Shown here: positions 56,251 to 64,000 of the stretch, in pieces | Layout of the letters: each line of letters opens with the position of its first letter | Numbering within the stretch: position 1 is the stretch's first letter | NCBI GenBank assembly: GCA_017397845.1 | Contig: JAFQHU010000003.1 | Coordinates: 248,001-312,000 of the forward strand | Length of the DNA stretch: 64,000 nucleotides | Reading direction: 5' to 3' | From: Clostridia bacterium | Lineage (GTDB): Bacteria > Bacillota > Clostridia > Oscillospirales > Acutalibacteraceae | Translations under genes and position numbers: made by a program | Notes under the pieces: generated by a model | What the model was told of the DNA's origin: nothing | The model's database searches: none | What the model saw: only the letters and a program-made list of their open reading frames with translations

Positions 56251-57423
56251 TCATTCTCCCGTAATTATATTTTTAAAGCTGTTTCCGCTCAGCTGACATT
56301 CGATACCGAAAAAATCCGCAATAGTTTTACCGATATCAGCAAATGTGCTTCCGGTGCCGAGGTTGACATTTTTGATTCCCTCACCGTGAACCAAAAGAGG
56401 TACATATTCTCTCGAATGATCCGTGCTTTCAGTTAAAGGATCGCAGCCGTGGTCAGCAGTAATAAAAAGAATATCTCCCGGCTTCATATTACTTTTAAAC
56501 TCCGTCAGCCAGCTATCAAATTCCATAAGAGCATCAGCATAACCGACAGCATCATTACGGTGACCGAAAAGCATATCAAAATCAACTAAGTTTGTAAAGC
56601 AAAGACCCGTAAAATCTTTTTTCAGATATTCTGCTGTAACCTTCATTCCCTCAGCGTTTGATTTTGTAGGATGTGAATCCTTAAAGCCTTTTCCTGCGAA
56701 AATATCATATATTTTGCCGACAGGAATTACGTCAAAGCCTTCACAAGAGAGTACATCTGCGATCGTATCTTCAGGAGGAAGCAGCGAATAATCATGTCGG
56801 TTCGGCGTCCTTTTAAAATCCGGAAATTCACCGCTGAAAGGCCGTGCTATTACTCTGCCGACTGCGTGCTCACCGGTAAGAATCTCTCTGGCTTTGCGAC
56901 AGCATTCATAAAGCTCATCAAGCGGCACCTTTTTTTCATGTGCGGCAATCTGAAAAACGCTGTCAGCGGAAGTATACACAATAAGCTTTCCTGTTTCCAA
57001 ATGCTCTTTTCCGTAATCTTCGATTACTTTTGTACCTGAATAGGGTTTGTTGCACAATACTCCCCTCCCGGTAGCATCAGAAAATTTTTGTAATATATCT
57101 TCAGGGAAGCCCTTCGGATAAGTCGGGAAAGGCTTTTTTGATATTATGCCCGCTATTTCCCAATGACCGGTAGTGGTATCTTTGCCTTTAGATGCTTCCG
57201 CAAAACGCCCGTAGGCTCCGTCGGGAGAAGGAACACCGTCAGCATAATCGATACCGTCAATATTAAATATTCCGCTCTTTCTGAGTTCGGGTATTTTAAA
57301 TCCGTTCTGCATATAACAGGACTTAAGAGTGTTGCTGCCTTCATCACCGTAAAATTTAGAATCCGGCATTTCGCCTATACCTACACTGTCGAGTACAATT
57401 AAAAATATTCGTTTCGCTTTCAT
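56251..57423 (-). CDS. deoB: Phosphopentomutase
   Basis: A 390-residue alkaline-phosphatase-superfamily enzyme interconverting (deoxy)ribose-1-phosphate and -5-phosphate. Metal and catalytic motifs: IVLDSVGIGEMPD, KDTTTGHWEI (phosphorylated Thr), HPTKSNAEG and ITADHGCDP. It links the nucleoside phosphorylase product to DeoC. Start at the ATG after TTTGGAGA; the frame five codons longer overlaps the RBS. Confidence 0.97.
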   Translation of the reverse strand: MKAKRIFLIVLDSVGIGEMPDSKFYGDEGSNTLKSCYMQNGFKIPELRKSGIFNIDGIDYADGVPSPDGAYGRFAEASKGKDTTTGHWEIAGIISKKPFPTYPKGFPEDILQKFSDATGRGVLCNKPYSGTKVIEDYGKEHLETGKLIVYTSADSVFQIAAHEKKVPLDELYECCRKAREILTGEHAVGRVIARPFSGEFPDFKRTPNRHDYSLLPPEDTIADVLSCEGFDVIPVGKIYDIFAGKGFKDSHPTKSNAEGMKVTAEYLKKDFTGLCFTNLVDFDMLFGHRNDAVGYADALMEFDSWLTEFKSNMKPGDILFITADHGCDPLTESTDHSREYVPLLVHGEGIKNVNLGTGSTFADIGKTIADFFGIECQLSGNSFKNIITGE

Positions 57424-57438
57424 ATTTTCTCCAAACAA

Positions 57439-58167
57439 TTATTCTGTATCCAATTTTACCGCGGTTTCAAGAGCAATTTTCATCATATCCGTGAAAGAAT
57501 TTTGCCTTTCATCAGCAGTACAGCCTTCACCGGTAAACGGCATATCGGATATAGTGCATATTGCCAAAGCTCTTTTACCGGCTCTCATGGCATTAAGGTA
57601 TAAAGCCGCCGCTTCCATTTCAACGGCAATTGAACCTGCCTTTGCCCATTTTTTGTTACATTCCTCATCAAAATCATAAAAGGTATCGGAAGAATAAAGA
57701 TTACCCACCTTCATATCAATGCCGAGCTCTTTGGCACTTTCAACAGCAAATGCGAGAAGCTCATACGAACAAGTGGGTGCAACAGTACCTGTCACACCGA
57801 ACTGCGCACCGAAATTCGAATTGGTATTGGCGCCGATACCCGCCACAATGTCACGAAGCCCGACTTTATCGGAAAGACCTCCCGCAGAACCGACACGGAT
57901 AATATTTTCCACACCGAAAAAATTAAAAAGCTCGTGTGAGTATATGCCTATGGAAGGCATACCCATTCCGCTCGCCATAACAGACACCCTGTGGCCTTTA
58001 TAAATGCCTGTATATCCCTGAATTCCTCTGACATTGTTTATAAGCTCAGGATTTTCAAAAAAGTTTTCTGCAATAAATTTTGCTCTTAGCGGGTCACCCG
58101 GCATAAGAACGGTTTTGGCAAATGATGTACCTTCTTTTAAATTAATATGCGGGGTCATATTTGACAT
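57439..58167 (-). CDS. deoD: Purine nucleoside phosphorylase (DeoD type)
   Basis: A 242-residue hexameric phosphorylase that releases purine base and (deoxy)ribose-1-phosphate. Seen: VLMPGDPLRAKFIAENFF (phosphate loop), RVGSAGGL, VEMEAAALYLNA (ribose/base site) and the catalytic Asp in TISDMPFTGE. RBS GGAGG before the ATG. Co-transcribed with deoC and deoB. Confidence 0.97.
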   Translation of the reverse strand: MSNMTPHINLKEGTSFAKTVLMPGDPLRAKFIAENFFENPELINNVRGIQGYTGIYKGHRVSVMASGMGMPSIGIYSHELFNFFGVENIIRVGSAGGLSDKVGLRDIVAGIGANTNSNFGAQFGVTGTVAPTCSYELLAFAVESAKELGIDMKVGNLYSSDTFYDFDEECNKKWAKAGSIAVEMEAAALYLNAMRAGKRALAICTISDMPFTGEGCTADERQNSFTDMMKIALETAVKLDTE

Positions 58168-58183
58168 AAGTTTTCCTCCTTAA

Positions 58184-58849
58184 TTAATAACCGCTGCCCT
58201 GTTCATTTTTGACAATTTTTACTATTCTGCTTGTTCCGAGTCTGTCTGCACCGAGATTCAGCATATCTTCGGCATCCGTTATACTCGAAATTCCGCCGGC
58301 TGCCTTTATGCGAAGACCGTTTTCAACATTTTCGCTGAAAAGCTTTATATCCTCTCTGGTGGCACCGCCTGTGGAAAAACCTGTTGACGTTTTAATATAA
58401 TCCGCGCCTGAAGCTGAGACGATTTTACACATTTTAATCTTTTCTTCATCGGTAAGAAGACATGTTTCTATGATGACCTTCAAAAGCTTACCGTCACAAG
58501 CCTTTTTAACAGATTTAATTTCGTCCGATATTTCATCGTATCTCTTATCCTTAAGCATACCGATATTGATTACCATGTCGATTTCGTCTGCACCCTCTTT
58601 TACCGCCACAGAGGTTTCAAAGCATTTGACCGCAGTAGTATTATAACCGTTCGGAAAGCCTATAACCGTACAGATTTTAAGTTTATCCTCAACATATTCC
58701 TTTGCCTTTTTAACATATGAAGGCGGAATACACACACTTGCACAGGAAAACCTTATTCCGTCATCGCAAAGACCTTTAATATCGTCCCAAGTTGCACCTT
58801 GTGAAAGAACTGTGTGGTCCACCGTCGATAAAATTTCTTTTATTTCCAT
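58184..58849 (-). CDS. deoC: Deoxyribose-phosphate aldolase
   Basis: A 221-residue class I aldolase splitting deoxyribose-5-phosphate into glyceraldehyde-3-phosphate and acetaldehyde. Schiff-base Lys in YIKTSTGFSTGGA; supporting motifs DHTVLSQGAT, VIGFPNGYN and IKAAGGIS. First gene of the deo unit, with RBS GGAGG and a promoter 30-60 bases upstream. The glyceraldehyde-3-phosphate feeds the glycolytic genes that lie divergently beyond. Confidence 0.97.
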   Translation of the reverse strand: MEIKEILSTVDHTVLSQGATWDDIKGLCDDGIRFSCASVCIPPSYVKKAKEYVEDKLKICTVIGFPNGYNTTAVKCFETSVAVKEGADEIDMVINIGMLKDKRYDEISDEIKSVKKACDGKLLKVIIETCLLTDEEKIKMCKIVSASGADYIKTSTGFSTGGATREDIKLFSENVENGLRIKAAGGISSITDAEDMLNLGADRLGTSRIVKIVKNEQGSGY

Positions 58850-58880
58850 AATATTACCTCCGTTTAAAGCTCATATGTTA

Positions 58881-58909
58881 ATTTTACATTGTATAAGCGA
58901 AAAAGTCAA
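58881..58909 (-). promoter_or_regulatory. Promoter of the deo operon
   Basis: Minus strand TTGACT, 17-base spacer, TAAAAT. Confidence 0.75.
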
Positions 58910-59030
58910 ATAAATCAGCTCTTTATATGTGTAAAAATTCAGTAATTAGTTTATCACACGGACAGAATAATTATTAGCGGAAAAACATGTCAGTACGCAA
59001 AAATGCACCTATTGTTTAAATTATAGTCAA

Positions 59031-59099
59031 CCGTGCAGGCTATGACGTTATTATGAAGGTTTATCAGCCTGCGGTTCTCCTTGGCGGGATGATTTTTTT
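59031..59099 (+). promoter_or_regulatory. Candidate two-state leader before the lipoprotein gene
   Basis: The 348-base gap 58850-59197 holds the deo promoter and this element. Helix A pairs CCGTGCAGGC (59031-59040, two bases bulged) with GCCTGCGG (59067-59074). Helix B pairs CCTGC (59068-59072) with GCGGG (59084-59088) and is followed by seven T. The two share 59068-59072, so they exclude each other, like an antiterminator/terminator pair. The 26-base loop of helix A matches no riboswitch I know. Confidence 0.4.
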
Positions 59100-59197
59100 A
59101 AAATTTACTGTTTTATTGCTTCAGCATACTGAAACGGTATTTTTTTATTATTTGCCGAGTATTAATTATTATAAAAATTTCTTAAGGAATGACCATT

Positions 59198-59812
59198 ATG
59201 AAAAGAATCGCCATGATAATATTGCCCGCATTTTTTATGCTTCTTTTGCTCAGCGGATGCTCTCAAGAGAGTTTTATTAGCTTATACGGATTTACGGAAA
59301 GATTTACATATTGTGAACTTACTCCGGCAGATTTTTATTCAGAGAAAGCCGAGGAAGGAAAAATGTCATATTATACCTTTTTAAAAAAAGATAATTCCTG
59401 TTTGATGATGAAGCTGCTGTGCAACGAAGAAAATAAAACAGAAGAAATACGAATATATCTTCCGAAATATGACGAAAATGCTAATAAGAAAAAAATCAGT
59501 GCGGAGGATATTAACCTGTTTCTAAAGATTGTATCAGCTTCATCAACGGCGTTTACGGGATATGACCAAGCAACGACAGAAGAAATTATCACTCAAATGC
59601 AGTTATATGAAAAGAAATCTTATGAGAGCGAAGGCGAACTGACAAAGGCAAAAGATAATTTTTATTTCGTATATCACTCTGCCCTTTTAGGTTCAGAATT
59701 CATCATATATAACACATATCTGAAAACCATACCCGAAACAGAAAAACCGGAAAGCAAGCCGATGTATGGTGACACAACAAAAATCAGAACTGAAACCGTT
59801 CCGACAAAGTAA
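59198..59812 (+). CDS. Putative lipoprotein, function unknown
   Basis: A 204-residue exported lipoprotein. A hydrophobic signal (about 5-20) ends in the lipobox LLSGC, so Cys would be lipidated and the protein held on the outer membrane face. The mature part is polar and mixed alpha/beta, with no motif I recognise. The last 25 residues are Pro/Glu/Thr-rich. ATG chosen 9 bases after AAGGA; a frame three codons longer starts right at the RBS. It is monocistronic, preceded by the candidate leader at 59031. Confidence 0.85.
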   Translation: MKRIAMIILPAFFMLLLLSGCSQESFISLYGFTERFTYCELTPADFYSEKAEEGKMSYYTFLKKDNSCLMMKLLCNEENKTEEIRIYLPKYDENANKKKISAEDINLFLKIVSASSTAFTGYDQATTEEIITQMQLYEKKSYESEGELTKAKDNFYFVYHSALLGSEFIIYNTYLKTIPETEKPESKPMYGDTTKIRTETVPTK

Positions 59813-59901
59813 TTTTATACAACATTTCGACACCCATATAAAAGAAAAGAGTTTAATAATGATAAAAATGCATAAACACTCATTAATTTTAGTATAAACA
59901 C

Positions 59902-59930
59902 TTGAAAAAAAATCCTTAATGTTATAAAAT
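59902..59930 (+). promoter_or_regulatory. Promoter of pgk-tpiA-gpmI
   Basis: TTGAAA, 17-base spacer, TAAAAT. Confidence 0.65.
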
Positions 59931-59982
59931 AATCGGTGGTATGATAATACATAAAACGCTTAATACGAAAGGAAAGAATGAA

Positions 59983-61173
59983 ATGAACGTATTGAACAAA
60001 AAATCAGTTGAAGACATTGACGTAAAAGGCAAAAAAGTTCTTGTCCGTTGCGATTTCAACGTAAAGATGGAAAACGGTGTTATCACAAGTGACAAAAGAA
60101 TCGTTGCTTCTTTACCCACAATCAACTACCTTCTCGAAAAAGGAGCAAAGCTTATCCTTTGTTCACACCTCGGCAGACCCAAGGGTGAATTCAAGCCTGA
60201 GTTTTCTCTTGCACCCGTCGCTGTAAGACTCGGTGAGCTTTTAGGCAAAGAAGTCAAAATGGCTAAGGATGTTGTAGGTGAAAGTGCACAGGCACTTGCT
60301 GCTGATCTCAAAGAAGGCGAAGTTCTTCTTCTCGAAAATGTACGTTTCCACGCCGAAGAAACAAAGAACGATGCTGATTTCAGCAAAGCTCTCGCTTCTT
60401 TAGCAGAAATCTATGTAAACGACGCATTCGGTTCCGCTCACAGAGCTCACTCATCAACCACAGGTGTTGCTGATTATCTTCCCGCAGTCGGCGGTTATCT
60501 CATCAGAAAAGAGCTCGAATATATCGGCGGCGCTCTCGAAAATCCGAAGAGACCTCTCGTTGCTATTCTCGGCGGTGCAAAGGTTTCCGATAAAATCGGC
60601 GTTATTACAAACCTCCTCAATACAGTTGACACCCTTATCGTAGGCGGCGGTATGGCATATACATTCTTCGCTGCTCTCGGCTATTCAGTAGGTACTTCTC
60701 TTTGCGAAACAGACAAAATCGATATGGCTAAAGAGATGATGGAAACAGCAAAGGCTAAGGGCGTTAAGTTCCTTATCCCCATCGACAACAGAGTCGGACG
60801 CGAATATGCAGAAGACACCGAAAATATGGTAGTTGATTCAGATAACATTCCCGACGGCTGGATGGGTCTCGACATCGGTCCCAAGACAGAAGAACTCTTT
60901 GCTGAGGCTGTTAAGGATGCCGGCACAGTTATCTGGAACGGTCCCATGGGCGTTTCCGAATGGAAAAACTTTGCTTCAGGTACCATAGCTGTTGCTACTG
61001 CTATCGCTGAAAGCGGTGCAATCTCCATCGTTGGCGGCGGTGACTCCGCTGCAGCAGTTCAGAAGCTCGGCTTTGCTGATAAGATGAGTCACATCTCCAC
61101 AGGCGGCGGTGCATCTCTTGAATTCCTTGAAGGTAAAGATCTTCCCGGTGTAGTAGCTCTCAACGACAAATAA
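59983..61173 (+). CDS. pgk: Phosphoglycerate kinase
   Basis: A 396-residue two-domain kinase making ATP and 3-phosphoglycerate from 1,3-bisphosphoglycerate. N-domain motifs [24 protein letters not shown] and [15 protein letters not shown]-domain [21 protein letters not shown] and GGGDSAAA. Start at the ATG giving the conserved N-terminus, with AAGGA upstream. Codon use is visibly biased (CTC, GCT, ATC), as expected for strong expression. First gene of a glycolytic unit; a GAPDH gene is not in the window. Confidence 0.98.
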   Translation: MNVLNKKSVEDIDVKGKKVLVRCDFNVKMENGVITSDKRIVASLPTINYLLEKGAKLILCSHLGRPKGEFKPEFSLAPVAVRLGELLGKEVKMAKDVVGESAQALAADLKEGEVLLLENVRFHAEETKNDADFSKALASLAEIYVNDAFGSAHRAHSSTTGVADYLPAVGGYLIRKELEYIGGALENPKRPLVAILGGAKVSDKIGVITNLLNTVDTLIVGGGMAYTFFAALGYSVGTSLCETDKIDMAKEMMETAKAKGVKFLIPIDNRVGREYAEDTENMVVDSDNIPDGWMGLDIGPKTEELFAEAVKDAGTVIWNGPMGVSEWKNFASGTIAVATAIAESGAISIVGGGDSAAAVQKLGFADKMSHISTGGGASLEFLEGKDLPGVVALNDK

Positions 61174-61198
61174 GAAATAAAAATAAGGAGTAACCAAA

Positions 61199-61972
61199 AT
61201 GAATAAGACACTCAGAAAGGCAGTAATTGCCGGTAACTGGAAAATGAATATGACTCCCTCTCAGACAACTGCTCTCATCAACGAAATGAAGCCTCTCGTG
61301 GCAGATGCTGACTGTGAAGTAGTTCTCTGTGTTCCCTTCGTTGATATTGCAGCCGCAATCGAAGCAGCAAAGGGTTCAAACATCAAAATCGGTGCTGAAA
61401 ACGTACACTTCAAAGCTTCAGGTGCATTCACCGGTGAAATTTCCGCTGATATGCTCAAAGAAACAGGTGTTGAATACGTAGTTGTAGGTCATAGCGAAAG
61501 AAGACAGTATTTCGGTGAAACAGACCAGACAGTAAACCTTCGTTCACTCGCTGCTATCAAAGCAGGTCTCAAGCCCATCATCTGCGTAGGTGAAACTCTC
61601 GAACAGAGAGAACTCGGCTATACCGAAACTCTCCTTAAATATCAGACAAAGATGGCTCTTACAAACGTTTCTGCTGAAGAGCTTAAAAACGTTGTAATCG
61701 CTTATGAGCCCGTATGGGCAATCGGTACAGGTGTTACTGCTACCGCTGACCAGGCTGACGAAGGTAACGGTTATGTCCGTGCCGCTATCGCAGAAGCATA
61801 CGGCGCTGATGTAGCTGAAACAGTTACTATCCAGTACGGTGGTTCTATGAATGCTGCTAACGCCGCTGAACTCGTTTCAAAGGTAAATGTTGACGGCGGT
61901 CTCATCGGCGGTGCTTCTCTTAAGGCTGCTGACTTCTCAATAATCGTTAAGGCTGCATCCGAGCAGAAATAA
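61199..61972 (+). CDS. tpiA: Triosephosphate isomerase
   Basis: A 257-residue TIM-barrel enzyme interconverting dihydroxyacetone phosphate and glyceraldehyde-3-phosphate. Active-site pieces: AGNWKMN (Lys), [13 protein letters not shown] (His), [11 protein letters not shown] (Glu, loop 6) and YGGSMNAAN (phosphate). RBS AAGGAG in the 25-base gap after pgk. A strong terminator follows the gene. Confidence 0.98.
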   Translation: MNKTLRKAVIAGNWKMNMTPSQTTALINEMKPLVADADCEVVLCVPFVDIAAAIEAAKGSNIKIGAENVHFKASGAFTGEISADMLKETGVEYVVVGHSERRQYFGETDQTVNLRSLAAIKAGLKPIICVGETLEQRELGYTETLLKYQTKMALTNVSAEELKNVVIAYEPVWAIGTGVTATADQADEGNGYVRAAIAEAYGADVAETVTIQYGGSMNAANAAELVSKVNVDGGLIGGASLKAADFSIIVKAASEQK

Positions 61973-61983
61973 TCCAAAAACTT

Positions 61984-62008
61984 AAAGGGGCTCTGAGAGC
62001 CCCTTTTT
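61984..62008 (+). terminator. Internal terminator between tpiA and gpmI
   Basis: A 10-bp stem AAAGGGGCTC/GAGCCCCTTT with a 3-base loop and a T5 tract. gpmI starts 20 bases later without room for its own promoter, so this acts as an attenuator or partial terminator. Confidence 0.85.
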
Positions 62009-62028
62009 GATGAAGAAAGGAAATTCAA

Positions 62029-63561
62029 ATGAAAAAACCTGTTTTACTTTGCATTATGGACGGTTTCGGCAAAAATCCTTCCGACTACGGCAACGCAATC
62101 GTAGCCGCCGAAACTCCGAACTTGGATAAAATAATGAAGGAGAACCCCATGACCTTTATCGGTGCATCAGGTATGGATGTAGGTCTTCCCGACGGTCAGA
62201 TGGGTAACAGTGAGGTCGGACATACAAACATCGGTGCTGGCCGCGTAGTTTATCAGGAGCTTACAAGAATAACCAAGTCTATCGCTGACGGTGACTTTTT
62301 CGAAAACGAAGCTCTTTGCGGTGCTATGGAAAACTGCCTCAAAAATGACAGCGCACTTCACCTTATGGGTCTTATGAGTGACGGCGGCGTACATTCACAC
62401 AATACTCATCTTTATGCTATCGTTGAACTCGCAAAGAAGATGGGCGTTAAGGAAGTATTCGTACACTGCTTCCTCGACGGCCGTGATGTTCCTCCCGCAT
62501 CAGGTGCTGACTATGTTAAAGAAACCTACGAAAAGCTCACTGAAATCGGCCTCGGTAAAATCGCTACTGTAATGGGCAGATATTATGCCATGGACAGAGA
62601 TAACCGTTGGGACAGAGTAGGCAAGGCTTATGCCGCTATGGTTTACGGCGAAGGCATCAAGGCTGATTGCCCCGTTGCTGCAATCAAGAAAAGCTACGAA
62701 ACAATCGATGCTGAAGGCAAAAACCTCACCGATGAGTTCGTTCTTCCCACAGTATGTGCAGAAGACGGTAAAATCAAAGCAAACGACAGCGTTGTATTCT
62801 TTAATTTCCGCCCCGACAGAGCAAGAGAAATTACAAGAACCTTCGTTGACGAAGCTTTTGACGGTTTCGAAAGAAAGAACGGCTTTTTCCCACTCTACTA
62901 TGTATGTATGACACAGTACGATGCTACAATGCCCAATGTTCATGTAGCATTCAAGCCTCAGACACTTGAAAACACCTTTGGTGAATATATGGCGAAAATG
63001 GGTAAAACTCAGCTCAGAATCGCTGAAACAGAAAAATATGCTCATGTAACCTTCTTCTTTAACGGTGGCGTAGAAAAGCAATATGAAGGTGAAGACAGAA
63101 TTCTCGTAGCTTCCCCCAAAGTTCCCACCTACGATATGCAGCCCGAAATGAGTGCCTATGAAGTAACCGAAAAGGTTGTCGAAGCTATCGGAAGCGGCAA
63201 GTACGATGCAATTATTCTCAACTTTGCAAACTGCGATATGGTTGGTCATACGGGTATTTTCGATGCCGCTAAAGCCGCAGTTGAAGCAGTTGACACCTGC
63301 GTTGGCAAGGTTTACGATGCAGTAATGGAAATGGACGGCGTAATGCTCATTACTGCTGACCACGGTAACGCTGATAAGATGTATGAGGAGGACGGCTCAC
63401 CCTTTACAGCACACACCACCTTCCCCGTTCCCTTCGTTGTATGCGGTTATGACTGTAAACTCCGCGAAGGCGGTAAGCTTTGCGATATCGCACCCACAAT
63501 GCTTAAGATTATGGATATTGAGCAGCCCAAAGAAATGACAGGTGTTTCAATCGTAGAATAA
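62029..63561 (+). CDS. gpmI: Phosphoglycerate mutase, cofactor-independent
   Basis: A 510-residue Mn-dependent mutase converting 3- to 2-phosphoglycerate. Seen: LCIMDGFGKNP (metal Asp), DGQMGNSEVGHTNIG (phosphorylated Ser), FLDGRDVPPASG, and late metal sites NFANCDMVGHTG and ITADHGNADKM. Length is standard for the alkaline-phosphatase-like iPGM. RBS AAAGGA. Usually followed by enolase, but here the strand switches. Confidence 0.98.
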   Translation: MKKPVLLCIMDGFGKNPSDYGNAIVAAETPNLDKIMKENPMTFIGASGMDVGLPDGQMGNSEVGHTNIGAGRVVYQELTRITKSIADGDFFENEALCGAMENCLKNDSALHLMGLMSDGGVHSHNTHLYAIVELAKKMGVKEVFVHCFLDGRDVPPASGADYVKETYEKLTEIGLGKIATVMGRYYAMDRDNRWDRVGKAYAAMVYGEGIKADCPVAAIKKSYETIDAEGKNLTDEFVLPTVCAEDGKIKANDSVVFFNFRPDRAREITRTFVDEAFDGFERKNGFFPLYYVCMTQYDATMPNVHVAFKPQTLENTFGEYMAKMGKTQLRIAETEKYAHVTFFFNGGVEKQYEGEDRILVASPKVPTYDMQPEMSAYEVTEKVVEAIGSGKYDAIILNFANCDMVGHTGIFDAAKAAVEAVDTCVGKVYDAVMEMDGVMLITADHGNADKMYEEDGSPFTAHTTFPVPFVVCGYDCKLREGGKLCDIAPTMLKIMDIEQPKEMTGVSIVE

Positions 63562-63578
63562 AATATTAGCATATAAAA

Positions 63579-63608
63579 ATGAGGCTGATTAGTTCAGCCT
63601 CATAATTT
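63579..63608. terminator. Convergent terminator (gpmI / small Cys-rich gene)
   Basis: ATGAGGCTGA/TCAGCCTCAT stem with a 5-base loop, overlapping the stop of the minus-strand gene. Confidence 0.85.
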
Positions 63609-63947
63609 TTTTAAGTTAGGTTTTTCTGTTTTTTCATACCATTCAGACGTCATATATTCGTCCGGTACACAATCACCACTTAAAGGATTAATTCCCATAG
63701 CATGCAGTCTATCAAACCATTCATCGCGTCTGCTTTCTGGAAGTTTTGCTCCGCACCAAGGACAATGGGTTATAGTAAAATATCCCGAAATAAATCCACC
63801 TACCAAATCCGGATGTGGGATGCCGTACTCGTCAAACTTCGAATAATACCATATAGGTTTATCCTCTTTATCACCATCATCAAGCACGATATTTTCGCAC
63901 TTTAAAAATATATGGCATTCCATTTTTTTACAGCAAAACTTTTTCAT
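63600..63947 (-). CDS. Small Cys-rich protein, possibly DUF6980-like
   Basis: A 115-residue cytoplasmic protein with the N-terminal MKKFCCKKMECH, a central THCPWCGAKLPESRRDEWFD zinc-ribbon-like half-site, and a C-terminal VPDEYMTSEWYEK. The CPWCGAKLPES..R..WFD spelling recalls the DUF6980 group, which I know only as uncharacterised proteins; that assignment is from memory. RBS AAGGAG 10 bases before the ATG. Its stop lies inside the terminator shared with gpmI. The last 53 bases of the window show no feature. Confidence 0.8.
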   Translation of the reverse strand: MKKFCCKKMECHIFLKCENIVLDDGDKEDKPIWYYSKFDEYGIPHPDLVGGFISGYFTITHCPWCGAKLPESRRDEWFDRLHAMGINPLSGDCVPDEYMTSEWYEKTEKPNLKKL

Positions 63948-64000
63948 ACCGTAGTATCTCCTTACTTTTTATAAACAACAAGCAAAGCACCGTCTTTAAC

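Noticed and set aside
59053..59280. 75-codon plus-strand frame overlapping the lipoprotein start
   Set aside because: No RBS, runs through the leader hairpins and overlaps the lipoprotein in another frame.
62500..63363. 287-codon open frame opposite gpmI
   Set aside because: Shadow produced by the strong codon bias of gpmI; the plus-strand enzyme has all catalytic motifs.

Overview
The window is 64 kb of an AT-rich, low-GC Gram-positive chromosome. It encodes the spore-coat ATPase SpoIVA and the forespore sigma factor SigG. It also has sigma-A-like promoters (TTGACA/TATAAT with 17-18 bp spacers), Bacillus/Clostridium-type LexA boxes, ribitol teichoic-acid genes and several glycosidases. Together these point to an endospore-forming Clostridia member, probably a gut Oscillospirales/Ruminococcaceae-like glycan user. 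That taxonomic call is inference. I saw no phage, insertion sequence, CRISPR array or rRNA; almost everything is chromosomal core or niche metabolism.

Layout. 1-4.2 kb: a divergent type IIA topoisomerase pair (ParC-like, cut by the window edge, and ParE-like). 4.3-5.9 kb: an SOS-controlled dinB plus a small partner gene. 5.9-8.1 kb: spoIVA and a zinc-ribbon membrane protein. 8.3-9.0 kb: two half-size TauE/SafE exporter genes. 9.0-13.9 kb: ruvX, a class A penicillin-binding protein, an Fn3 secreted protein and a lipoyl-less E2-like acyltransferase. 14.0-20.2 kb: a glycoside locus (GPH symporter, zinc-ribbon membrane protein, clan GH-D glycosidase, alpha/beta hydrolase). 20.3-20.7 kb: an 81-aa membrane protein under a LexA box. 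20.8-26.6 kb: CDF transporter, acetyltransferase, initiator tRNA-Met, a PASTA pseudokinase, and an ECF sigma/anti-sigma pair. 26.7-28.3 kb: tRNA-Leu, a candidate structured RNA, DUF1292 and hisK. 28.4-32.1 kb: GH38 alpha-mannosidase and a small membrane protein.

32.2-41.7 kb is one tightly packed housekeeping operon, transcribed leftward: rnj-gdpP-rplI-dnaB-tilS-hpt-ftsH. 42.0-46.6 kb: two paralogous polyol-phosphate transferases plus tarI and tarJ, which make CDP-ribitol. 46.7-53.7 kb: iolE, iolD, iolG (the first steps of myo-inositol breakdown) below a LacZ-type beta-galactosidase. 53.7-54.9 kb: a second Fn3 secreted protein. 55.0-58.8 kb: sigG convergent with a deoC-deoD-deoB-cdd nucleoside salvage operon. 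59.2-63.6 kb: a lipoprotein with a leader hairpin switch, then pgk-tpiA-gpmI of lower glycolysis. A small Cys-rich protein closes the window.

The most interesting points are the orphan SOS-induced small membrane protein, the PASTA receptor whose kinase domain has lost every catalytic motif, a GC-rich structured RNA candidate beside tRNA-Leu, a possible two-state leader before the lipoprotein, and a duplicated pair of teichoic-acid transferases sharing 41 identical bases. Start codons were chosen by ribosome-binding-site position, so several differ from the longest open frame. All family calls are from reading the sequence; no database search was run.
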